Shown: positions 24,908 to 31,713 of the stretch, in pieces | How the letters are laid out: the number at the start of each line of letters is the position of its first letter | How positions within the stretch are numbered: the first letter of the stretch is position 1 | DNA from: JBKCUA01 sp046318675 | GTDB taxonomy: Bacteria; Pseudomonadota; Alphaproteobacteria; JAJTHO01 | Direction of reading: 5' to 3' | Assembly: GCA_046318675.1 (NCBI GenBank) | Contig: JBKCUA010000031.1 | Location: 1 to 37,327, forward strand | DNA: 37,327 nt | The notes under the pieces: model-generated | Database searches by the model: none | Seen by the model: only the letters and a program-made list of their open reading frames with translations | Told to the model about the DNA's origin: nothing | Translations under genes and position numbers: made by a program

Positions 24908-25256
24908 TATAGTTTTCCTTTATGAGAGCTATTTGGCTTTACCGGGTGTTCCCGATGCAGGCAAGGAAAACGTGTTGCTATTTTTTGCTCATTTGCAATT
25001 ATGGTTTTTAAGTGTTGAAAATAATTATTAATATTCGGCATTGGTGCGGGCATTCAGATGATGTTCTTGCAAGCGGTTAAAGGTTGGCGCGGCGATCGAG
25101 TAAAATTGTGCAAGCGTTTCATTAATTGAGAGTATTATGGTAAGCATAATGCAATAAATTAGCAGGCGAAAACATCATTTTATATTTTGCATAGGGATTT
25201 TTTTTGTGATACAAACTGAGAGTAAGAATTCTCGCGATTATTTTAGGAGAACTATT
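24908..25256. other. Gene-free gap between divergent yajC and the small secreted protein
   Basis: This AT-rich 349-nt gap must contain promoters for both directions. I see a small CGGG-tgtt-CCCG hairpin near the yajC start and an ATTATG-gtaag-CATAAT hairpin at about 25134-25150. I found no convincing -35/-10 pair, RNA gene or ORF. The ORF that starts within it (25206) is better begun at 25257. Confidence 0.4.
25245..25249 (+). promoter_or_regulatory. Shine-Dalgarno deciding the GTG start at 25257
   Basis: AGGAG with 7-nt spacing to GTG. The alternative in-frame start at 25206 has no comparable site and would bury the signal peptide 17 residues inside. Confidence 0.6.
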
Positions 25257-25538
25257 GTGCGGTTAAATTTTTTACTTTCTGCTTTGTTTTTTTTGTCTTT
25301 TAGCGGTGTCGCTTTGGCCGCCAAACAAGTTGGTAATATGGGCATTGTGCGTCTTGGGGCATTGGAAAGCTTTGCCAGTAATGACGCTATTGACGCCGAT
25401 CGCTTGGGAGCTGGTGCCGTAGCTATGAATAAAAAAGCAGCATCATCTCCGGCGCACAAAGGAAAAAAACCAAAAGCTAGCACCCTCAAGAAAACTAATG
25501 GTAAAAAAGTTGTACGAAAGCAATCAAGTGCTCTTTAG
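25257..25538 (+). CDS. Small secreted basic protein, unknown
   Basis: I do not recognise this 93-residue product. The GTG at 25257 is preferred over an upstream start at 25206 because AGGAG (25245-25249) sits 7 nt before it, and because it places a clean signal peptide (MRLNFLL... to VALAA) at the N-terminus. The mature 70-odd residues begin KQVGNMGIVRLGALESF and end with a Lys/Arg-rich tail (about 62-90). Such a tail suggests binding to an acidic partner such as nucleic acid or LPS in the periplasm, but this is inference. It lies 18 nt before grxD on the same strand. Confidence 0.6.
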   Translation: MRLNFLLSALFFLSFSGVALAAKQVGNMGIVRLGALESFASNDAIDADRLGAGAVAMNKKAASSPAHKGKKPKASTLKKTNGKKVVRKQSSAL

Positions 25539-25556
25539 TTTTTGAAGGTATTTCTA

Positions 25557-25895
25557 ATGTCTGTTGATTCTTTGCGCCAAGAAATAGAGTCCCTTATTAA
25601 CGAATACTCGGTAGTGCTGTTCATGAAGGGAACAGCGGACTTTCCGGCGTGCGGATTTTCCAATTTAGTTGTACAGGTTCTCGAACAGTTTAACATTCCC
25701 TTTCACGATGTGAATATTCTTGAGCGTGCCGATTTGCGCCAAGCCATTAAGGACTACACAAACTGGCCAACATTACCTCAGTTGTATGTGAATGGTGTTT
25801 TTATTGGCGGTGCTGATATTGTTAGGGAAATGTATATGGATGGTACCTTTGAAAATTTATTGCGGGAGCAGGGACTGCTTACAGCAGCAGAATAA
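25557..25895 (+). CDS. grxD: Monothiol glutaredoxin, Grx4 family
   Basis: CGFS glutaredoxins carry and deliver [2Fe-2S] clusters with glutathione, often with BolA. The ATG at 25557 (MSVDSL) gives 112 residues. Visible motifs are KGTADFPACGFS (24-35) with the single active-site Cys32, NWPTLPQLYVNG (cis-Pro, about 70-81), and GGADIVREMY (glutathione carboxylate binding). bolA is not adjacent. The remaining genes for cluster-requiring enzymes nearby include sdhB and the YgfZ-like protein. Confidence 0.96.
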   Translation: MSVDSLRQEIESLINEYSVVLFMKGTADFPACGFSNLVVQVLEQFNIPFHDVNILERADLRQAIKDYTNWPTLPQLYVNGVFIGGADIVREMYMDGTFENLLREQGLLTAAE

Positions 25896-26136
25896 GTGTG
25901 ATTCGATAATGTGTCGTAAAGGCGATGGCGAATTAAAGCTTCGCCCCATGGTGCGTCGTTCTTCGGAGTTCTCGCCAGAGCGGTTCGCTACCAATCTTTC
26001 TAAGGCCACAGATTTTCCATTGGCACGGTAGGATTGAATCGTTTCTGTTTTTTTTACAAAATGCTTTAAGATCAAAAAAGTGGGCGTGGGCACTGTCGGC
26101 TACTACGACGTAAGTTTGATGTGGTGCGGTCACCAT
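25857..26136 (-). pseudogene. Decayed Host_attach-like (PF10116-type) gene
   Basis: Two overlapping minus-strand frames together resemble the N-terminal part of Host_attach-family proteins. Frame one (from 26136) reads YVVVADSAHAHFFD, like the family's opening strand. Frame two, after an A8 run at about 26048-26055, reads on to MGRSFNSPSPLRH, like the conserved GRSFDS..RH block. Losing one A would join them. The match ends at about 25905, next to the grxD stop, so the C-terminal half is missing as well. I call it a truncated, frameshifted pseudogene. Slippage at the A run could still make a short protein. The family assignment is from memory of motifs. Confidence 0.5.
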
Positions 26137-26159
26137 GATGATGCTCCTACAAAAACAGT

Positions 26160-26213
26160 TATAGTGCGCTGAAGACTTTTTAGATTCTACTGTTAATTGC
26201 GCAACGCGCTATA
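26160..26213 (+). repeat. 54-bp palindromic repeat, copy 1
   Basis: The element has imperfect terminal inverted arms, TATAGTGCG and CGCGCTATA, and matches a second copy at 36833-36887 in reverse orientation, with one indel and a few mismatches. The shared interior includes TGAAGACTTT and the TAATT.CGCAACGCG segment. It lies 12 bp before the MITE-like element. It behaves like a REP-type intergenic repeat. Confidence 0.75.
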
Positions 26214-26225
26214 GTAATGTGTCTA

Positions 26226-26371
26226 GGGCACCTCTATTAACCCATTTACAGGGATGAGTGGCTAGAAAGGGCTAGGCGAGCAAACGTAAGCGTACTCAAA
26301 CGTACGTGCGGATTGCGAGCATAGACCTGACGACGCCAATCGCCCTAGAAATGAGGTTAATAGAGGTGCCC
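26226..26371 (+). mobile_element. 146-bp MITE-like element, copy 1
   Basis: Perfect 17-bp terminal inverted repeats (GGGCACCTCTATTAACC and its complement) bound a 146-bp non-coding element. A 4-bp direct repeat TCTA lies on both sides (26222-26225 and 26372-26375), as expected for a target duplication. A second copy of the same length lies at 35029-35174 in reverse orientation with about ten differences by hand count, most of them clustered in a 12-bp patch. No transposase is encoded, so movement would need one supplied elsewhere; the family is not identified. Confidence 0.85.
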
Positions 26372-26424
26372 TCTATAGTAACGTTGACAGCGGTTTCGAT
26401 TGTGTTTGTTGGTTCTTTTCAAAC

Positions 26425-26454
26425 TAGACATTTGTATGACCAGTGCTTTATAAT
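26425..26454 (+). promoter_or_regulatory. Promoter of eno (sigma70-like)
   Basis: TAGACA (26425-26430), five of six to consensus, is followed after 18 nt by a perfect TATAAT (26449-26454). Inferred transcription start near 26461 gives a leader of about 23 nt to the eno ATG at 26484. An isolated TTGACA at 26384 has no matching -10. Confidence 0.7.
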
Positions 26455-26483
26455 TCCGCTCATAATCAAGGATAGGCTTCGTT

Positions 26484-27803
26484 ATGGATATCATCGCTTT
26501 GCACGCTCGGGAAATCTTGGACAGTCGCGGCAATCCCACAGTTGAGGTAGACGTAGAACTTGAGGATGGTAGTTTAGGTCGTGCGGGCGTACCCAGTGGG
26601 GCTTCTACCGGTACTTTTGAAGCGATGGAAGTTCGAGATGGTGATGCTGGGCGTTACCACGGTAAAGGTGTGCTCAAAGCCGTGGAAGCAGTCAATGGCG
26701 AGATCGCCGATGCCATTGTGGGAATGCCCGCTTTTGACCAATTGGGCATTGATGATGCGCTCTGTCGTCTGGATGGTACGCCGAATAAAAGTCGTCTGGG
26801 TGCCAATGCTACACTGGGGGTTAGCTTGGCCGTTGCCAAGGCTGCCGCTGAGGCCGATGGATCGCCATTATACCGCTATTTAGGCGGTGCTTATGCACGG
26901 TTGTTGCCTGTGCCGCTGATGAATATTCTCAATGGCGGTGCTCATGCCGACAATCCAATTGATCTTCAAGAATTCATGATCATGCCCGTGGGTGTCAGTA
27001 GTTTTCGCGATGCCCTGCGCGTGGGTGCCGAGATTTTTCACACCCTGAAGAAAAAACTTCAGGCTGCTGGTCATACTACCGCTGTGGGTGATGAAGGAGG
27101 GTTTGCCCCCAATTTGTCTTCGACTGCGGCTGCTCTCGATTTTATTATGGAAGCTATTATCGCTGCTGGATTCAAGCCGGGTCGTGACGTGGCTCTGGCA
27201 CTTGATGCTGCGGCTAATGAATTTTACCAAGATGGTCGCTACGTTCTTCAGGGCGAAAAAAAGGTTCTCAGCAATAATCAGATGGTGGAATGGTACGCCA
27301 ATCTGTGCAAAGATTACCCTATTGTTTCCATTGAAGACGGCTGCGCTGAAGATGATTGGAATGGTTGGCACGATCTGACTAAGGCTTTGGGGGATCATGT
27401 ACAATTGGTTGGTGATGATTTGTTTGTCACTAATACCCTGCGCCTGTCTCAGGGGATTGATAGAATTGCGGCAAATTCCATTTTGATTAAACCTAACCAA
27501 ATTGGTACGTTGTCGGAGACAATCTCTGCTATTGAGTTGGCGCACCAGCACCACTTTACTGCAATCCTTTCCCATCGCTCTGGCGAGACTGAAGATACAA
27601 CCATTGCTGATATTGCTGTGGCTACGAGGGCAGGGCAGATAAAAACTGGATCGTTGTGTCGATCCGATCGCTTGGCCAAGTATAACCAATTGCTACGTAT
27701 CGAAGAACAGCTTGGAAGCGATGCGGTGTACGCTGGCAACCGGGTATTGCGCCACAACCCGACAACGGCGATGTCGTCAAAGGCAAAAAATAAAGCCGCT
27801 TAG
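26484..27803 (+). CDS. eno: Enolase
   Basis: Enolase interconverts 2-phosphoglycerate and phosphoenolpyruvate. The 439-residue protein has the N-terminal IHAREILDSRGNPTVEV-type block, the mobile loop SGASTGTFEAMEVRDGD (38-54), VGDEGGFAPN with the catalytic Glu, and metal ligands in LALDAAANEFY, SIEDGCAEDDWNGW and VGDDLFVTN. The catalytic Lys lies in SILIKPNQIGT, followed by LSHRSGETEDTTIADIAV and SRSDRLAKYNQLLRIEE-like end (here KTGSLCRSDR). Its own promoter lies at 26425-26454. The C-terminus carries a short Lys/Ala tail (SSKAKNKAA). Confidence 0.98.
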   Translation: MDIIALHAREILDSRGNPTVEVDVELEDGSLGRAGVPSGASTGTFEAMEVRDGDAGRYHGKGVLKAVEAVNGEIADAIVGMPAFDQLGIDDALCRLDGTPNKSRLGANATLGVSLAVAKAAAEADGSPLYRYLGGAYARLLPVPLMNILNGGAHADNPIDLQEFMIMPVGVSSFRDALRVGAEIFHTLKKKLQAAGHTTAVGDEGGFAPNLSSTAAALDFIMEAIIAAGFKPGRDVALALDAAANEFYQDGRYVLQGEKKVLSNNQMVEWYANLCKDYPIVSIEDGCAEDDWNGWHDLTKALGDHVQLVGDDLFVTNTLRLSQGIDRIAANSILIKPNQIGTLSETISAIELAHQHHFTAILSHRSGETEDTTIADIAVATRAGQIKTGSLCRSDRLAKYNQLLRIEEQLGSDAVYAGNRVLRHNPTTAMSSKAKNKAA

Positions 27804-27896
27804 TGATGATATTAACCCTCCCTTAAACGTCGCTGCATAAACTCCCCTGCAAGAGCGAGACAAGCCGCGGGCACCCAAGGGGAGGAAAATCAAGTA

Positions 27897-28613
27897 ATGC
27901 AGCAACAATCGTTGCCAATTGGCGGCGTTAATAGTAACGTGCCGCAACAGGCTGTCTTTAATGGCTTGCTTGCGGATGCGCGAATAACGTTTGCAACCCC
28001 CAATGCGCTACAGCTTTCCGGTATTGCCTTTGGTATTGGAGAAAAACTGGCGCGTTTTCGCTTGGCGCAATTTCCTGCCGATGCGATTACACTTGCCGAA
28101 CTCAAGGCAGTATATGGCATTTTAACGCATCAACATGGCTTGGTATTTTTTCGCAGCCATGCCGATATGGATTATGACGCCCTGCTCGACCTTGTTTCCG
28201 GCATCCTTGATGACGATACCCCGGCGGATGTTGCCGTGATGATGGATGTGTATAATGCGGTTTGGAGTCTTCATTATAGGCAGTTTGAAAAAGACCCCGC
28301 TAGTGCTTTGGCGGAGTGGAATGTTGAAGATAGTTTTCAGACGCGTGCTGTCAGGGCGGTATTGTTTGATATGCCTTTTAGCCGAGTATTGCACTTATCA
28401 TTAGCCATTGTGGAAAGTTGCCTCGATGTTGGGCAGCATGGGGCAAGTAAAGATATTGTGGAAACAATTAACAAAAAACGTGCACTTGTTTTGAACATTC
28501 TCCTCAATCGTAAGGAGGCAGAAACAATTCTTCCTAAAACATTAGGACAACGTTCGGCTGAAAAACAGGCTCATGCTTTGCGACAAGCGATAGAGTTCCT
28601 GCAAAGAAAATAA
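27897..28613 (+). CDS. Unknown soluble helical protein downstream of eno
   Basis: I do not recognise this 238-residue protein. It has no signal peptide or membrane helix. A GGAGG tract 11 nt upstream supports the ATG at 27897. The chain appears mainly helical, with an acidic middle section (MDYDALLDLVSGILDDDT, about 91-108), a Trp/His/Tyr-rich stretch (NAVWSLHYRQF, about 119-129), and a basic C-terminal helix ending EFLQRK. Codon use and composition resemble the neighbours. It follows eno by 93 nt and is followed by a structured stretch with a strong terminator, so it may end the eno transcript. Confidence 0.75.
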   Translation: MQQQSLPIGGVNSNVPQQAVFNGLLADARITFATPNALQLSGIAFGIGEKLARFRLAQFPADAITLAELKAVYGILTHQHGLVFFRSHADMDYDALLDLVSGILDDDTPADVAVMMDVYNAVWSLHYRQFEKDPASALAEWNVEDSFQTRAVRAVLFDMPFSRVLHLSLAIVESCLDVGQHGASKDIVETINKKRALVLNILLNRKEAETILPKTLGQRSAEKQAHALRQAIEFLQRK

Positions 28614-28626
28614 AAAACTTGTTTTG

Positions 28627-28768
28627 TTGACATTTTTCGTGGCTTCCACGATGGTGGATTGTCAGGCGTTAGCTTCCAAAACCCGGCTAGGGTGGAAACA
28701 CAGCAACCGTATGGATACGTTGGCGGGTTGACTGCCGGGCGCAGGAAACTGCGCCCGGTTTGTTTTTT
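28627..28768 (+). ncRNA. Candidate structured RNA or 3' UTR ending in a strong terminator
   Basis: This stretch has a TTGACA (28627-28632) with only a weak -10 match (GATGGT, 28650-28655), then several hairpins. TCGTGG-ctt-CCACGA lies at about 28637-28651. Further on there is TTCC..CCC/GGG.TGGAA, then AACCCG pairing with CGGGTT around a CAAC.GTAT/ATACGTTG hairpin. It ends with the terminator at 28735-28768. No known RNA family motif (4.5S, 6S, tmRNA, RNase P, common riboswitches) is recognised. It could be an independent small RNA or the 3' UTR of the gene ending at 28613. Confidence 0.35.
28735..28768 (+). terminator. Strong Rho-independent terminator
   Basis: A perfect 10-bp stem CCGGGCGCAG/CTGCGCCCGG with a GAAA tetraloop (28745-28748) is followed by TTTGTTTTTT (28759-28768). 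It faces the + strand and ends the transcript from eno or from the RNA candidate before it. Confidence 0.93.
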
Positions 28769-28799
28769 GGTGATGTGTTGGCCTGGTACGTCGGCAAAT

Positions 28800-29612
28800 T
28801 TATTGCTTGTCAGCAAAGCTCAGTTTGAGAAGTTCCAACGGATCCACCTGTACCCGTCCCACTGCCGTCCCCCAGTGCAGGTGTGGTCCCGTTGCCCGGC
28901 CTGTCGCCCCAACAGTACCAAGACGCTGGCCTTTCGTTACTGTATCGCCGACAGCCACATCAATACTGTGTAAATGAGCAAAAATCGAGGTGACACCATA
29001 ACCGTGATCAATCATCAGGGTGCCGCCAGTCAAAAAGAAATCATCGCTGGCAATGACCACCGTGCCATCGGCAGGGCTGACAAATGGGGTGCCTACCGGG
29101 GCGGCAACATCAACGCCGAAATGAGGCTGCCTTGGTTCGCCGTTGAGGATGCGCTGGCTGCCGAAGACGCCGCTGATGCGGCCTTCAAGGGGCATGATGA
29201 AGCCGCTGCGGTACCAGGGCTGCGGTGTTTGTAGGCTGCGTTTTTCAAAAAAGCGCCCCTGATCGCGCTGGATTTTTGCCTGATCCTCAGGGTTCGGGGT
29301 TACTTTAGTTTGGGGAAGGCCGTCAATGCGTTGTACCTGCCAGGCGCGCTTTGCGATGTGGAGGGTTTCCTCTACATTGCCGCCGTCGGGGGCGGTGATG
29401 CTGAGGCGTGCCGTTGCCGGGGCGTTATAGGCAAAAGCAAGGAGGAACACCCCGTCTTCAGCAACAAGGATGGGGGTATCGTTGAGGCGCACCTGACTGC
29501 CGGGTATGGTCTGCCCCACGGCAACGCCGCCTTGGCTTGGGGCGGGATTGAGGGGGATAGCGTATGCAGGAAAACAAAAACAAGCAGCTAAAAAGAAAAC
29601 AAGGCGGTGCAT
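28800..29612 (-). CDS. Periplasmic M23 family metallopeptidase
   Basis: The 270-residue protein has a signal peptide (1-18, cleaved after AYA). An N-terminal Ig-like or unknown domain follows (about 20-100), then an M23 LytM domain (about 140-265). Zinc-site motifs are intact: HFGVDVAAP (H164, D168), the catalytic FAHLH (H213, H215) and GPHLHWG (H246). Intact residues suggest an active peptidoglycan endopeptidase, not a degenerate EnvC/NlpD-type activator. Its ATG overlaps the xseA stop by one base (TAATG), so the two are co-translated. Confidence 0.93.
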   Translation of the reverse strand: MHRLVFFLAACFCFPAYAIPLNPAPSQGGVAVGQTIPGSQVRLNDTPILVAEDGVFLLAFAYNAPATARLSITAPDGGNVEETLHIAKRAWQVQRIDGLPQTKVTPNPEDQAKIQRDQGRFFEKRSLQTPQPWYRSGFIMPLEGRISGVFGSQRILNGEPRQPHFGVDVAAPVGTPFVSPADGTVVIASDDFFLTGGTLMIDHGYGVTSIFAHLHSIDVAVGDTVTKGQRLGTVGATGRATGPHLHWGTAVGRVQVDPLELLKLSFADKQ

Positions 29613-30931
29613 TAAAAAAGTTCTCCTTGCTGCGGATAGGGAGGTATCGTAGCGGTTTTATGCTTTGGTGCAATAGGCTGTACCATTACCGTGCCGTTGG
29701 CGTGGACAATTTCGGCTTTGCTAAGCTTTTGCCATTGGCTGGTGCTGGTGATGAGATGTCCATCGGGGGTTCTGACTAGGGCAAACCCACGGGCAAGGGT
29801 ACCACGGTAACTCAAGGCATGAAGGATGCGCGCCGTGCGGTTCAGGGTATGGGTCTGTTGGTCGGCAAGTCGCTGTAAAAGGCCGGGATGAAGCCGTTGG
29901 TTTAGGGTATGGTAGTGCGTCGCAGTGCGTTCTAAAAGCCGTTGTCCTGCCGCCGCAAGGCGGTAGCGTTCCAGTTTCAGCCCCGCCCGCTGTGCCAGTT
30001 GGTTCAGGCTGCTGCGCCGTCGGGTGTGGAGATCGTCAAGGCGTTGTTCCAGCCTGGCCGGTACCTCCCTTAGGCGGCGCAGCCGCTGGGTCATCTGGGT
30101 AAGACCCGCAGCCAAGGCTCGGCGATCCGGGGTAGCCATTTCCGCTGCTGCCGTGGGGGTTGGGGCGCGGGCATCGGCGGCAAAGTCCAGCAGAGTGGTG
30201 TCGGTTTCATGGCCAATGGCACTAATGACGGGAATGGTGGAGGCGGCGGCGGCTCGGCACAACGCCTCATCATTAAAGCACCATAAATCCTCAAAACTGC
30301 CGCCGCCCCGTGCGATGATAAGAACATCTGGGCGGGGCAGAGAATCATCAGCAGTCATCGCATTAAAATACGCAAGGGCTTTTAAGGCTTCCGGGGCGGA
30401 ATTGGCACCTTGTACCGTGATAGGGTAGAGCAGTACCCGCAGCGGCCAGCGATCCTTAATACGGTGCAGCATATCCCGTATCACCGCCCCGGTGGGGGAG
30501 GTAATCAGGCCAATCACCTGGGGATAGCGGGGCAGGGGCTGCTTGCGTGCCGCATCAAAAATGCCGTCGGCTAACAGGCGTTTCTTGCGGGCTTCTAGCT
30601 CTTTGAGCAATGCCCCCTCCCCCGCCACCCGCAGGGTTTCGACGATAAGCTGATACCGCGACTGGGCGGCAAAGGTGGTGAGTCGCCCCCCGGCCACCAC
30701 GGCCATGCCGTCTTCGGGTTTTACGTCAAATGCCGCCGCCATGCCTCGCCACGCCACCGCCGCCAGCACGGCATTGCTGTCCTTGAGGGAAAAATACACA
30801 TGGCCACTGGCGGGGATTTTAACCCCGGACACTTCGCCGGTGACTTCCACAAAGGGAAAGCCGTCTTCAATCAGACCCTGCACGGCATCGGCCAGGGCGG
30901 AAACGGTGAGGGGGGTGGGGGAGGGGGTCAT
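29612..30931 (-). CDS. xseA: Exodeoxyribonuclease VII large subunit
   Basis: XseA is the catalytic subunit of ExoVII, which degrades single-stranded DNA. The 439-residue protein has the N-terminal OB fold with VTGEVSGVKIPASGHVYFSL (about 24-43), then GLITSPTGAVIRDMLHRI and DVLIIARGGGSFEDLWCFNDE, and ISAIGHETDTTLLDFAADARAPTPTAAAE (catalytic histidine and aspartate positions). A long helical/coiled region (about 270-380) follows. xseB is not in the window. It is coupled to the M23 gene downstream. Confidence 0.97.
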   Translation of the reverse strand: MTPSPTPLTVSALADAVQGLIEDGFPFVEVTGEVSGVKIPASGHVYFSLKDSNAVLAAVAWRGMAAAFDVKPEDGMAVVAGGRLTTFAAQSRYQLIVETLRVAGEGALLKELEARKKRLLADGIFDAARKQPLPRYPQVIGLITSPTGAVIRDMLHRIKDRWPLRVLLYPITVQGANSAPEALKALAYFNAMTADDSLPRPDVLIIARGGGSFEDLWCFNDEALCRAAAASTIPVISAIGHETDTTLLDFAADARAPTPTAAAEMATPDRRALAAGLTQMTQRLRRLREVPARLEQRLDDLHTRRRSSLNQLAQRAGLKLERYRLAAAGQRLLERTATHYHTLNQRLHPGLLQRLADQQTHTLNRTARILHALSYRGTLARGFALVRTPDGHLITSTSQWQKLSKAEIVHANGTVMVQPIAPKHKTATIPPYPQQGELF

Positions 30932-31399
30932 GGGGTTCTTAGACCGAAGGGTGTTCCTTTGAATACAGCACCGTCGCTTGTTGATCCCTTCCCCCGCTTG
31001 CGTGGGAAGGTGAGGAAGGGGGTTTTTAAAACTATTAAAACCAATGTTTTGCCCTCATGTTTCTCGCCACCTCCCCGCAAAGCCATCGGCCTTGCGCCTC
31101 CTTCGCAAGCAGGGAGTTCAACCGAGCACTTCAACAAACTCACAACACTTGTGTGCATAGGCTATCCCTCCAGAGCAGGGGTGAGGGTCGCTGGGTTTTA
31201 TCCCGATCCTGATGCGTCAATATAAGGTAGTCTCTTGAACAGGGCATGGCGGCTCACTGGAAAAATATTTATATTAAATTTTACGCAGTGTGACACACAT
31301 CATCGCCTCGCCTCGCCTCGTAGAGTGAGGGCAGAAGTTGTTTCTGTCAAAGCTTTTTTGAAGAAAAAACATACCTTGTAAGCATGGAGTTAAAAACAC
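30932..31399. other. Gene-free, G+C-rich repeat-like gap upstream of xseA
   Basis: No supported gene lies in these 468 nt. 30985-31022 contains CCTTCCCCCGCTTGCG and GGGAAGG/GGAAGGGGG arms that can fold on themselves, followed by a T run. 31065-31200 holds further C-rich/G-rich segments. A related C-rich hairpin occurs at 37022-37055. CCTCG is repeated three times in tandem at 31306-31320. The region probably includes the xseA promoter, which I could not locate. Confidence 0.4.
31306..31320 (+). repeat. Short tandem repeat, CCTCG x3
   Basis: Three perfect 5-bp units. No function visible; a possible length-variable site about 80 bp upstream of the small ORF at 31400. Confidence 0.6.
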
Positions 31400-31636
31400 A
31401 TGAGTGATGATTCTGTTGAACGCTACAATGTTATTGCAGACATCAAAAAAGCTGCTTTGGAGAATCCTAAAATAGCGTGGGCTATTGAAGAAGTTCAAGA
31501 ACAAATACAAAGAGAGCAAGAAATGGAATGGTGTGTGAGTGCAGAAGACCCTAACAATAACAATCAGGATGCGGTTTTTGAGTGCAAGTTGTTCATAAAT
31601 TTTCCAGACGTATGGCAGATGTTTAAGTATCGTTAA
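31400..31636 (+). CDS. Small acidic ORF, unknown
   Basis: A 78-residue ORF with ATG start and a GGAG at about 31385-31388, ten bases upstream. The product is acidic and helical in the first half (Glu/Gln/Lys-rich, about 10-45), then an Asn run (NNNN) and an aromatic end (VFECKLFINFPDVWQMFKYR region, last 20 residues). No family recognised. The composition looks protein-like, unlike the frames on the other strand, but a chance ORF cannot be excluded. The YheS-like gene starts 77 nt later. Confidence 0.42.
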   Translation: MSDDSVERYNVIADIKKAALENPKIAWAIEEVQEQIQREQEMEWCVSAEDPNNNNQDAVFECKLFINFPDVWQMFKYR

Positions 31637-31713
31637 AACCCCGCACACACCCATTGACCGCTCCCGGCCAGTTCTCTAGTGTCCCTCTTTTTTCAATAGA
31701 GTACCAAAGTTTT

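Noticed and set aside
31274..31654. 126-aa minus-strand ORF
   Set aside because: It is the complement of the more protein-like small + frame and contains a Phe/Leu-rich translation typical of AT-rich antisense DNA.
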